Origin: Hymenobacter psoromatis
GTDB taxonomy: Bacteria > Bacteroidota > Bacteroidia > Cytophagales > Hymenobacteraceae
Direction of reading: 5' to 3'
Length of the DNA: 64,000 bases
NCBI RefSeq assembly: GCF_020012125.1
Contig: NZ_JAIFAG010000001.1
Span: 4,588,001 to 4,652,000, forward strand
Shown here: piece after piece, positions 43,270 through 50,437 of the stretch
Position numbering within the stretch: position 1 is the stretch's first letter
Layout: each line of letters opens with the position of its first letter
Notes under the pieces: model-generated
Database searches by the model: none
Seen by the model: the letters and a program-made list of their open reading frames with translations, nothing else
Told to the model about the DNA's origin: nothing
Translations under genes and position numbers: made by a program

Positions 43270-44049
43270 ATGCGCTATTTCATTCATCTTGCCTACGATG
43301 GCACCAGCTACTGCGGCTGGCAGGTGCAACTCGGCGTGCCGACCGTGCAGGCTGCTCTCAACCAGGCGCTAAGCCAAGTATTACGCCAGCCGGTGCACTC
43401 GCTCGGCAGCGGCCGCACCGATGCCGGCGTGCACGCTAGTCACCAAGTAGCCCACTTCGAGGCTGAATTGCCGGCCGACATGACCCTCGACCTGCTGCGC
43501 TACCGCCTCAACCGGGCCCTACCCCCTGATGTGCGGGCCATCCGTCTGCACGAAGTAAGCCAGCAGGCCAACGCCCGCTTTTCGGCCGAGGCTCGCACTT
43601 ATGAATATTTTGTAAGCCTGCGGCCCGACCCTTTCCGGCGCGACCAGGCGCTGTACTTAGACCGCGCGCCCGATGTGGCGGCTATGAATGAGGCCGCTGC
43701 CTACCTGGTGGGTCAGTTCGATTTCACGGCTTTTTCCAAGGTGAAGGGTAGCGAGACGCACTACGTCTGCTACCTCACCGAGGCGGGCTGGCACGCGGGG
43801 CCGGATGGCTTGGTATTCCGCATCCGGGCCAACCGCTTCGTGCGCGGCATGGTGCGGCTAGTGGTGGGCACTTTGCTCGATGTGGGCCGTGGCAAGCTCA
43901 CGCCCACCGAGTTTCAGCAGATATTACTGCGGCAGCAGCGGATATCTGCCAGCGGGGCCGCGCCAGCTAAGGGACTGTACCTGAGTAGGGTAGAGTACGA
44001 GCCGGGCGTAGTGCCCGAGGCCAATTCAACTTCAGAAACTACGAATTGA
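43270..44049 (+). CDS. truA: tRNA pseudouridine synthase A
   Basis: Makes pseudouridine at tRNA positions 38-40. The 259-residue protein opens with YFIHLAYDGTSYCGWQVQ, and the catalytic Asp is in GSGRTDAGVHASHQVAHF. FDFTAFSKVKG and NRFVRGMVRLVVGTLLDVG complete the family pattern. ATG 43270 is chosen because the conserved first strand begins there and a -7 box ends 7 bases upstream. Confidence 0.97.
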   Translation: MRYFIHLAYDGTSYCGWQVQLGVPTVQAALNQALSQVLRQPVHSLGSGRTDAGVHASHQVAHFEAELPADMTLDLLRYRLNRALPPDVRAIRLHEVSQQANARFSAEARTYEYFVSLRPDPFRRDQALYLDRAPDVAAMNEAAAYLVGQFDFTAFSKVKGSETHYVCYLTEAGWHAGPDGLVFRIRANRFVRGMVRLVVGTLLDVGRGKLTPTEFQQILLRQQRISASGAAPAKGLYLSRVEYEPGVVPEANSTSETTN

Positions 44050-44150
44050 GTATAAAAAAGCTTGTTTAGTTCACGGAGACCTTTTGCTTAGTACAAAACA
44101 GCCCAAATACAGGGGGTAGGCGGCAGAGTGCGGTGGCAACGAAACCTGCC

Positions 44151-44158
44151 GACCTTTG
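44151..44158 (+). promoter_or_regulatory. -7-like box (GACCTTTG) before the ABC exporter
   Basis: Within CCGACCTTTGTTAG, 17 bases before ATG 44176; identical to the boxes at 4122, 34170 and 42308. Confidence 0.5.
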
Positions 44159-44175
44159 TTAGTAGCCTACTGCTT

Positions 44176-46014
44176 ATGGACCCTACTTCCACTACCAAAA
44201 CCGGCCAGGTTTTCGACTGGCTGGTGCTACGCCGCCTGCTGGCCTATGTCACGCCCTACAGAGGCGTATTTATCGGCCTTATTGTGCTCACCGTGGCGAC
44301 GGCCGTGCTCGGCACGGTGCGGCCGGCGCTCATCCAGCGCATGGTGGACCAGGATATTACTAATAACGACTGGGCCGGGCTCAACCGTTCCACGCTCTGG
44401 CTGATGGCGCTACTACTGGTGCACACGCTGGTGAGCTACTTGCAAACCTACTATGGCGGCTGGCTGGGACAGTACATCGTGCGCGACATCCGCACCGACC
44501 TCTATCGGCACCTGCTCAGCCTCAAGCTCAGCTTTTTTGACCGCACGCCCATCGGGGTGCTCGTGACGCGCAACATCTCGGACGTGGAAACGCTGTCCGA
44601 CGTTTTCAGCGAAGGCCTGGCGGCGATGGTCGGCGACTTGCTACAAATCGTATTTCTGATGCTGTTCATGTTCTACACTAACTGGCAGCTAGCACTTATC
44701 AGTTTGGCGGTTATTCCGCCGCTGCTCTTCAGCACATATGTCTTTAAAGAGAAAGTAAAGGGTAGTTTTCAGGAGGTGCGCAATGCAGTGGCCAAGCTCA
44801 ACTCGTTCGTGCAGGAGCACCTGACGGGCATGAACGTGGTGCAGATTTTCAACAACGAAAACCGCGAGTACCGTAAGTTCAACGCCATCAACCAGGAACA
44901 TACCCGCGCTAATATCAAGTCGGTGCTGTATTACAGCATCTATTTTCCGGTGGCTGAGGTGCTGGGTGCGATAGGGGTAGGGCTACTGGTGTGGTACGCC
45001 GCGCAGGGTCAGATTGCGGGCAGCATCTCGAAGGGCGAACTGATTGCCTTTATCATGTACAACGCGCTGTTCTTTAGGCCTATCCGCCAGATTGCCGACC
45101 GCTTCAACACCTTGCAGCTGGGCTTGGTGAGCACTGAGCGTTTGCTCAAGCTACTCGATAGCAAGGACCTGATTTCCAGCACCGGCATCCTTGCTGTGCC
45201 GCAGCTGCAAGGCGAGGTGGAGTTCGACCACGTATGGTTTGCCTACAATCAGCAGGATGGCCCTACCGATGACCCGGAATGGGTACTCAAGGACATCAGC
45301 TTTCACGTGCAGCCGGGCCAGACGGTGGCCTTCGTGGGCGCGACCGGCGCGGGCAAAACCAGCATTATCAACCTGTTGAGTCGGTTTTACGACATTCAAA
45401 AAGGCCACATCAAGGTGGATGGCCACGACCTGCGCGACTACGACCTGAGTCAGCTGCGCCGCCAGATTGGGGTAGTGCTGCAAGACGTATTCCTCTTTGC
45501 CGGCTCCATTCGGGATAATATCACGCTCGGCAACCATGCCATCGGCGACGCGCAAATCTGGGAGGCGGCCGGACTCGTGGGCGCGCGGCGCTTCATCGAG
45601 CGCTTGCCCGGCGGCCTCGACTACCCAGTGATGGAGCGCGGGGCCACGCTCTCGGTGGGCCAGCGCCAGCTCATCAGCTTCGTGCGGGCGCTGGTGTACG
45701 AGCCCCGCGTCATCGTGCTCGACGAGGCCACGTCGTCGGTAGATTCTGAGACCGAGGAGCTGATTCAAACCGCCATTGACAAGCTCATGGAAGGCCGCAC
45801 GGCGCTCGTTATTGCCCACCGCCTCAGCACTATCCAGAAGGCCGACCGCATTATCGTGCTCGACCGCGGCGAAATCAAAGAAACCGGCACCCACGACGAG
45901 CTGCTGCGCCTCGGCGGCTACTACGCCCAGCTCTACCGGATGCAATATGCTGGCAATGAGCAATTAACAATGAGCAATGAGCAATTGCTTTTTGATGACA
46001 GAGCTGACAAATAG
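44176..46014 (+). CDS. ABC exporter, fused permease and ATPase (MsbA/LmrA-like)
   Basis: A 612-residue half-transporter; two copies form the pump, substrate unknown. Six helices (about 25-320) precede the ATPase: Walker A GATGAGKTS, Q-loop GVVLQDVFLF, signature LSVGQRQL, Walker B VIVLDEATSSVDSE, H-loop VIAHRLST. The signature LSVGQ differs slightly from LSGGQ. The last ~19 residues (AGNEQLTMSNEQLL...) are encoded by an AATGAGCAATT-type repeat (45954-45986), so the gene appears extended into a repeat spacer. A second MsbA-like gene lies at 50438-52237. Confidence 0.94.
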   Translation: MDPTSTTKTGQVFDWLVLRRLLAYVTPYRGVFIGLIVLTVATAVLGTVRPALIQRMVDQDITNNDWAGLNRSTLWLMALLLVHTLVSYLQTYYGGWLGQYIVRDIRTDLYRHLLSLKLSFFDRTPIGVLVTRNISDVETLSDVFSEGLAAMVGDLLQIVFLMLFMFYTNWQLALISLAVIPPLLFSTYVFKEKVKGSFQEVRNAVAKLNSFVQEHLTGMNVVQIFNNENREYRKFNAINQEHTRANIKSVLYYSIYFPVAEVLGAIGVGLLVWYAAQGQIAGSISKGELIAFIMYNALFFRPIRQIADRFNTLQLGLVSTERLLKLLDSKDLISSTGILAVPQLQGEVEFDHVWFAYNQQDGPTDDPEWVLKDISFHVQPGQTVAFVGATGAGKTSIINLLSRFYDIQKGHIKVDGHDLRDYDLSQLRRQIGVVLQDVFLFAGSIRDNITLGNHAIGDAQIWEAAGLVGARRFIERLPGGLDYPVMERGATLSVGQRQLISFVRALVYEPRVIVLDEATSSVDSETEELIQTAIDKLMEGRTALVIAHRLSTIQKADRIIVLDRGEIKETGTHDELLRLGGYYAQLYRMQYAGNEQLTMSNEQLLFDDRADK

Positions 46015-46032
46015 CCTTAAAACTGCTCATTA
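45954..46032. repeat. AATGAGCAATT-type repeats forming the 3-prime end of the exporter gene
   Basis: CAATGAGCAATT at 45954-45965 recurs as a partly doubled copy at 45968-45986, and an inverted piece TGCTCATTA lies at 46024-46032. It is AT-rich and encodes the last residues of the exporter. Confidence 0.6.
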
Positions 46033-46038
46033 CTTCCC

Positions 46039-46560
46039 GTGCGTTTCTTCCTACCCCTCGTTCTGCTACTCACAGCCCTGGGTTTGGGCATTTATGCCTA
46101 CCTGGGCGGCCTGCGTGCTCCCAGCGTGGCTCTCGAAACCAGCCCTACCCCCGTGCTGCTGGCCGGCCAGCCCTACCACGGCAAGGCCGACGATGCGCGT
46201 TTTGGTGAGCTATTTCGGGCGGCCAAGCTGCGCCAGGATGCCAGCCCTACCCCCCTGCCACTAGCCAACCTTTACTACAATAACCCCGAGTCGGTGCGCG
46301 ATTCCATCCGGGCCTTCGTGGGCCTGCGCGTGCCCGACTCGGCTGCCGCGCTGCCCGCCGGCTGGCGCTACCGCGTGGTGCCGGCCGGCCGGCGCGCGGT
46401 GGTGGCGCGGCTGAATGGGGTCAGTTTTATGCTGTCCCCCGGTAAGCTCTACGGCGCGGTAGAGCAGGGTATTAAAGACCGTAAACTGACCAAAGAGCCA
46501 TTTTACCTGGAGCAGTTCGGGCCGAATGAGGCGGATGAACTGCGGATAGAAGTGAAATAA
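46039..46560 (+). CDS. Membrane-anchored GyrI-like protein
   Basis: A 173-residue protein with an N-terminal helix (FFLPLVLLLTALGLGIYAYL) and a soluble domain (about 40-173) whose pattern, two repeats each ending in Tyr-Asn or similar (LANLYYNNPESV, LEQFGPNEADELRIEV), resembles GyrI-like small-molecule-binding domains; I rate that as weak. The start is GTG 46039, 24 bases after the exporter gene's stop, so they may be translated together. CCTACCCC occurs twice in it (46144, 46246). Function unknown. Confidence 0.7.
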   Translation: MRFFLPLVLLLTALGLGIYAYLGGLRAPSVALETSPTPVLLAGQPYHGKADDARFGELFRAAKLRQDASPTPLPLANLYYNNPESVRDSIRAFVGLRVPDSAAALPAGWRYRVVPAGRRAVVARLNGVSFMLSPGKLYGAVEQGIKDRKLTKEPFYLEQFGPNEADELRIEVK

Positions 46561-46570
46561 AAGCGCTTTA

Positions 46571-46664
46571 ATTAGCAGAAATTACGGGAAACACTTATAA
46601 AATAAGCGGTTTATACGTAGTTGGGGCCGATTGCAATCCGGATTACTACGTAATTTCAGCTAAT
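46571..46664. repeat. Long-loop inverted repeat upstream of the dehydrogenase
   Basis: ATTAGCAGAAATTACG (46571-46586) pairs with CGTAATTTCAGCTAAT (46649-46664), one mismatch, and an inner ACGTAGT/ACTACGT stem lies around 46614-46650. AT-rich compared with flanking genes. Confidence 0.6.
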
Positions 46665-46781
46665 ATGCCTTGGTAGCTTAACCCTGGCTCACCAGAGTGA
46701 GTACCCCTAAGTAGTACGCCAGTCAGTAAAGACTTACTGGCTGGCGCGTTCATTTCACCCGGCTTAGAAAGGAGACTACTT

Positions 46782-47936
46782 ATGCTAGCTATGGAATATC
46801 GCGGCCCGAGACGAATTCGGGTCACCCAGAAGCCGATGCCCGAAATACTGCATCCCGAGGACGCCATTGTGCGGGTAACCCGGTCCTGCATTTGCGGCTC
46901 TGACCTACACCTCTACAACGGCAACGTGCCCGACACGCGCGTGGGCCAGACGTTCGGGCACGAGTTTACGGGTGTGGTCGAGGAAATAGGCTCGGAAGTA
47001 ACCAAGCTCAAAGTGGGCGACAATGTGTTGGTGCCGTTCAACATAGCCTGTGGCAAGTGCATTTTCTGCAAGCAGGGCTTGTTTGGCAACTGCCACGAAG
47101 CAGCCCCACAAGCTTCGGCGGCCGGCGGTTTTTTTGGCTACTCCCACATTACGGGCGGCTACAACGGCGGGCAGGCCGAATACGTGCGGGTGCCCTACGC
47201 CAACGTGAGCCCCACGGTCATTCCGCCGGGCATGGACCTGGACGATGCCGTGCTGCTGACCGACGTGGTGCCCACCGGCTACCAGGCCGCTGAGATGGGC
47301 GGCATCCAGACCGGCGACACGGTGGTGGTATTTGGCGCGGGCCCCGTGGGCATTATGGCGGCGCGCTGCGCCTGGCTGTTTGGGGCCGGCCGCGTCATTA
47401 TCATCGACAAAGAGGACTACCGGCTGGAATTCGCCCGCAATTACTCAAAGTGCGAGGCGTATAATTTTCAGGAAATAGGTGACCCAGTATTGTTTATCAA
47501 GAAGCAAACCGATTGGATTGGGGCCGACGTTTGCATTGATGCCGTGGGAGCCGAGGCCGCCGGCAACGTCCTGCAAACCATTACGGGCCGCAAAACGCTG
47601 CTGCAAGCCGGCTCGGCTACGGCCGTGCATTGGGCCATCAACTCGGTGCGCAAGGGCGGCGTGGTATCCATTGTGGGCGTGTATGGTCCCACCGATAACC
47701 TCGTGCCCATTGGCAACGTGCTGAACAAAGGCATCACCATCAGGGCCAACCAAACGGCCGTAAAGCGCCACTTGCCCCGCCTCATTGAGCACATCCAAAA
47801 CGGCGTGCTTAACCCCAAGGGACTCATTACGCACCGCTTGGCACTGGAAGACGTGGCCGATGGCTACCGGATGTTCTCCGCCAAGCTCGACAACTGCATC
47901 AAAACCGTCCTCATTCCCTCTACTGCCGGGATGTAA
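46782..47936 (+). CDS. Zinc-dependent alcohol dehydrogenase (MDR family, formaldehyde dehydrogenase-like)
   Basis: NAD(P)-dependent medium-chain dehydrogenase, 384 residues. Catalytic zinc ligands appear in CICGSDLH and GHEFTG, structural zinc in ACGKCIFCKQGLFGNC, and the nucleotide-binding strand in VVVFGAGPVGIMAARCAW. The long insert between the structural zinc and the Rossmann fold suits the glutathione-independent formaldehyde dehydrogenase / threonine dehydrogenase-like branch, so the substrate is uncertain. The next gene starts 13 bp after its stop and is probably co-transcribed. Confidence 0.93.
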   Translation: MLAMEYRGPRRIRVTQKPMPEILHPEDAIVRVTRSCICGSDLHLYNGNVPDTRVGQTFGHEFTGVVEEIGSEVTKLKVGDNVLVPFNIACGKCIFCKQGLFGNCHEAAPQASAAGGFFGYSHITGGYNGGQAEYVRVPYANVSPTVIPPGMDLDDAVLLTDVVPTGYQAAEMGGIQTGDTVVVFGAGPVGIMAARCAWLFGAGRVIIIDKEDYRLEFARNYSKCEAYNFQEIGDPVLFIKKQTDWIGADVCIDAVGAEAAGNVLQTITGRKTLLQAGSATAVHWAINSVRKGGVVSIVGVYGPTDNLVPIGNVLNKGITIRANQTAVKRHLPRLIEHIQNGVLNPKGLITHRLALEDVADGYRMFSAKLDNCIKTVLIPSTAGM

Positions 47937-47948
47937 AGCGCTGCTATC

Positions 47949-48488
47949 ATGGAACCTATCACCACCAATCCGTCGAAGCTCCCTGGCTGGAATATCGACG
48001 CCGACCCCGAAAACGACCCTACTTACCCGATGCGCACGCGCACCCCGGACGACCACAAAGGCTACACCTGGAAGCGCCCCACACTGCAGCCCGTAACTAT
48101 CGAAGTGCTGCAATCCATCGAACGCCCTGGCATTACGGCCGTGTTTGGTACCTCCGTGCCGCCCAGTGGTCTGAGTGGCGTTATTCGGCGCTTCGCATTT
48201 AAGTACAGCGAAAATAGCTACCTGCACTGGCTCCCACTGCTAGTTGCCGACCGCGTAAACGTAGTGGAAGGCGTGCTAGATGACTTAGCGCACGGCCACG
48301 TGCCCAATATTTTTGCCGAGAAGGGTTATCCCATTGAGTGGAAGTACGATAAGAAGGGGCTAATTCTGAAGCTGGCCGCATTTGCGGCCGTTGTAGCGGG
48401 CACAACAGTGCTGCTCACCCGCAAAAGCGACAAGCCACGTCAGCCCAAGCCAAGTCGCCGAACTGCTCAGACAGTCGGTAAGCCTTAG
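47949..48488 (+). CDS. Conserved hypothetical protein linked to the dehydrogenase
   Basis: A 179-residue protein with an acidic/basic N-terminal region and one helix near the end (LILKLAAFAAVVAGTTVLL, about 140-158), followed by a Lys/Arg/Pro-rich tail. It starts 13 bp after the dehydrogenase, so co-expression is likely. No motif was recognised. It may be a membrane-anchored partner; that is inference. Terminator follows at 48508-48541. Confidence 0.75.
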   Translation: MEPITTNPSKLPGWNIDADPENDPTYPMRTRTPDDHKGYTWKRPTLQPVTIEVLQSIERPGITAVFGTSVPPSGLSGVIRRFAFKYSENSYLHWLPLLVADRVNVVEGVLDDLAHGHVPNIFAEKGYPIEWKYDKKGLILKLAAFAAVVAGTTVLLTRKSDKPRQPKPSRRTAQTVGKP

Positions 48489-48507
48489 CTAAGCTTTTTT
48501 CACCAAG

Positions 48508-48541
48508 AAGCCCCGCTGGACAACTGTTCAGCGGGGCTTTT
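48508..48541 (+). terminator. Terminator after the dehydrogenase operon
   Basis: AAGCCCCGCTG (48508-48518) pairs with CAGCGGGGCTT (48529-48539), then TTT. Confidence 0.8.
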
Positions 48542-48626
48542 GAGTACATGTCGGGGCGGAGTAGTGTCAACCTAACAGAGCCCGGCTAAATACCAGACGC
48601 TGTTGTAATTGACTGATTAATAGCGA

Positions 48627-49301
48627 TTAATGTCCGAAGTAATAAGTGCCACTGAAAGCCAAGGAGTTTAAGCCGAAATTAGCCCCGAAAGAAGAGGTGG
48701 TATTGATTAAGCTCCTATCTAGCTTACCGGTGATATGGTTGTAGCTTAAGTTGCCAATGGAAGCCCCAAGCGAAAACTTGGGCACTGGGAAGAACACCAA
48801 GCTGGGTGTAATGGCACCTATAAAGCCATTGCTTGTACCGTTGCCGGGGTTACTACTAGCAAAATTATACTGCGAACTACCGTGGCTGTACCCAGCGCTT
48901 AGTGTCCCTACCAACCCGAACTGGTCGGTAAACATCTGGTAGTACTGTAAAAAAGCCCCAAGTACGAGTTGTTTATTCCGTTGGTCGATTCCGGGTAGGA
49001 TACCATCGTCGTAGGAAACAAGGTTTTTACCCATGGTATAACCGAGATTCATTCCAACCGCTAGGTTATCCGCCACGAAATAGCCCACGGATGGGTTTAT
49101 TGAAAAATTACTACCTGAAACGTGTTGTGTAGTAGTGTTTAATCCCCCTGAGCCATTACCATAGTAATAAGGCTGGTCGTTATTTTGGTGAAAATATCCT
49201 ACGCTGCCACCTAACTGCACGGTGCCCGCTTTGATGGGCGTTTGCGCCTGGCTTACCTGAGCGGCGACACATAAAACTGCAATAAGAAGGCGCTTCCTCA
49301 T
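48627..49301 (-). CDS. Outer-membrane beta-barrel protein
   Basis: A 224-residue secreted protein with signal peptide (MRKRLLIAVLCVAAQVSQAQ) and repeating strands such as NFSINPSVGYFVADNLAVGM, FGLVGTLSAGYSHGSSQYNF and FSLGASIGNLSYNHITG, ending in SGTYYFGH with the terminal aromatic residue of barrel proteins. This is the OprF/porin-like family common in Bacteroidota. Codon use is more AT-rich than neighbours, perhaps from lineage-specific evolution or transfer. Start at ATG 49301 set by the signal peptide. Confidence 0.85.
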   Translation of the reverse strand: MRKRLLIAVLCVAAQVSQAQTPIKAGTVQLGGSVGYFHQNNDQPYYYGNGSGGLNTTTQHVSGSNFSINPSVGYFVADNLAVGMNLGYTMGKNLVSYDDGILPGIDQRNKQLVLGAFLQYYQMFTDQFGLVGTLSAGYSHGSSQYNFASSNPGNGTSNGFIGAITPSLVFFPVPKFSLGASIGNLSYNHITGKLDRSLINTTSSFGANFGLNSLAFSGTYYFGH

Positions 49302-49384
49302 ATAAGAAAAAAAGTAAGGTGTATCGTCAAGAGAGGAAAAAAAGGCCCGTAGTTGCAGCTCCCACACAAAATGAAAAAATAATT

Positions 49385-49428
49385 AAAAAAGCCCGGCCCT
49401 TCTCGCTAAAGAAGGGCCGGGCTTTTTT
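49385..49428 (-). terminator. Terminator behind tRNA-Pro(CGG)
   Basis: AAAAAAGCCCGGCCCTTC pairs perfectly with GAAGGGCCGGGCTTTTTT (49411-49428). Almost symmetric. On the tRNA strand it lies directly after the tRNA 3-prime end. Confidence 0.85.
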
Positions 49429-49435
49429 AAAAGAG

Positions 49436-49509
49436 TCGGGGTGGCAGGATTCGAACCTACGGCCTCGTCGTCCCGAACGACGCGCGCTACCGGGCTGCGC
49501 TACACCCCG
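49436..49509 (-). tRNA. tRNA-Pro, anticodon CGG
   Basis: The 74-base minus-strand gene folds as a cloverleaf: acceptor CGGGGTG/CACCCCG plus discriminator A, anticodon stem CGTCG/CGACG with loop TTCGGGA (anticodon CGG) and T arm GTAGGTTCGAATCCTGC. The CCA end is not encoded. It is followed on its own strand by a terminator. Confidence 0.95.
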
Positions 49510-49571
49510 AAAACTAACGGGCCGATGGGGCGGCTCCGCGGCGGGAGTTCCAAATGAAGTAAACCTGCCTG

Positions 49572-49605
49572 AAAAAGCCCCCGACCCGAAGGCCGGGGGC
49601 TTTTT
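49572..49605 (-). terminator. Terminator between the two tRNA-Pro genes
   Basis: AAAAAGCCCCCG (49572-49583) pairs with CGGGGGCTTTTT (49594-49605). It lies 25 bases behind tRNA-Pro(GGG) on the minus strand. Confidence 0.85.
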
Positions 49606-49629
49606 CGTGGGGCAAAACTTGCTCCTCGG

Positions 49630-49703
49630 TCGGAGTGGCAGGATTCGAACCTACGACCTCCAGCACCCCATGCTGGCGCGATACCAGGCTACGCTACACC
49701 CCG
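49630..49703 (-). tRNA. tRNA-Pro, anticodon GGG
   Basis: The 74-base minus-strand gene: acceptor CGGGGTG/CACTCCG (one G-U pair) plus discriminator A, anticodon stem CCAGC/GCTGG with loop ATGGGGT (anticodon GGG) and T arm GTAGGTTCGAATCCTGC. No encoded CCA. A TACCTTTG -7 box lies 17 bases upstream. Confidence 0.95.
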
Positions 49704-49719
49704 AGGGCATTTGGAGGTG

Positions 49720-49727
49720 CAAAGGTA
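49720..49727 (-). promoter_or_regulatory. -7 box (TACCTTTG) for tRNA-Pro(GGG)
   Basis: Plus-strand CAAAGGTA is TACCTTTG on the tRNA strand, with a TTG (49751-49749) 21 bases upstream as a possible -33 element. Together they match the Bacteroidota promoter layout closely. Confidence 0.65.
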
Positions 49728-49903
49728 GGGAATGGGAGGTGATTTTCGCAAGACGTAGCCGATTTTTTGTCAATTCCTATCGAAAAGTGCTGGTCAGGAG
49801 GGCATTATTTCCCGCATAGTCCTAAAAAGGGGAGGTAGGGGATGCTGCCGGTCGCCTTATCTTTACCCGACTAACTACGTGTTTCATCCTGTTTACTTCC
49901 CTT

Positions 49904-50383
49904 ATGAACTCATCAGCTATTCTGATTGGCGCGCTGCTGCTGGCCCCGCTGGGCCTGCTGGCGCAGAAGGCTACCCCGGTCGCTAAATCGGCCCACTCTG
50001 CCCTAGCTAAGCCGACTGCCTCCAAGCCCGCCGCAAAGTCGGCAGCAGCCAAAGCGCCTACCCCCGCCGGCACGGCCGAAGCCGATGCGCCAACTGCACC
50101 CATTGCCCTGGCCCCGGTAACGCCTCCCGCTGACCCCAACGCGCTGAAAATCAGAACGGAGCAAAATCCTATTGCCCACACCCTTACCGTGCGCTGCGAC
50201 GCGCCCGGCCCTACCCGCTTCGAGGTAAACGACAAGGACGGCCGCCCGGTGCTCACCAAAAATGTGATGGTCGGCACTTCGCCCGTGCTGCTCAATGTGG
50301 CCTCGCTGCCCGCCGGCCCCTACGTAGTGCGCTGCACCGCCGGCGAGAAAAAAGGCATGCGTTTGGTGCAATTGAGTAATTAG
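49904..50383 (+). CDS. Secreted protein resembling a bare T9SS C-terminal sorting domain
   Basis: A 159-residue protein with a signal peptide (MNSSAILIGALLLAPLGLLA-Q), a Lys/Ala/Pro linker (about 25-80) and one ~75-residue domain. The domain resembles the type A sorting domain: NPIAHTLTVRC, FEVNDKDGRPVLTKN, LNVASLPAGPYVVRC and a final KKGMRLVQLSN. Nothing else is present between signal peptide and domain. The resemblance is to the pattern Asp-x-x-Gly-Arg, LP-Gly-x-Tyr and a basic end; assignment is inference. A 14-bp perfect hairpin follows. Confidence 0.7.
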   Translation: MNSSAILIGALLLAPLGLLAQKATPVAKSAHSALAKPTASKPAAKSAAAKAPTPAGTAEADAPTAPIALAPVTPPADPNALKIRTEQNPIAHTLTVRCDAPGPTRFEVNDKDGRPVLTKNVMVGTSPVLLNVASLPAGPYVVRCTAGEKKGMRLVQLSN

Positions 50384-50391
50384 CGTAATGG

Positions 50392-50427
50392 GAGTAATGT
50401 CGTTCAAGCATGAGAACGACATTACTC
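50392..50427. terminator. Hairpin between convergent genes
   Basis: GAGTAATGTCGTTC (50392-50405) is perfectly complementary to 50414-50427, with an 8-base loop. It separates the secreted-protein gene and the exporter on the opposite strand. Confidence 0.7.
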
Positions 50428-50437
50428 TCCTTACTCC

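Noticed and set aside
45954..45986. Short tandem AATGAGC repeats considered as a CRISPR fragment
   Set aside because: Units are too short, there are no unique spacers of regular length, and no cas genes are present.
49319..49819. A 166-codon open frame across the tRNA-Pro genes
   Set aside because: It reads through two tRNA genes and two terminators, so it cannot be a protein gene.
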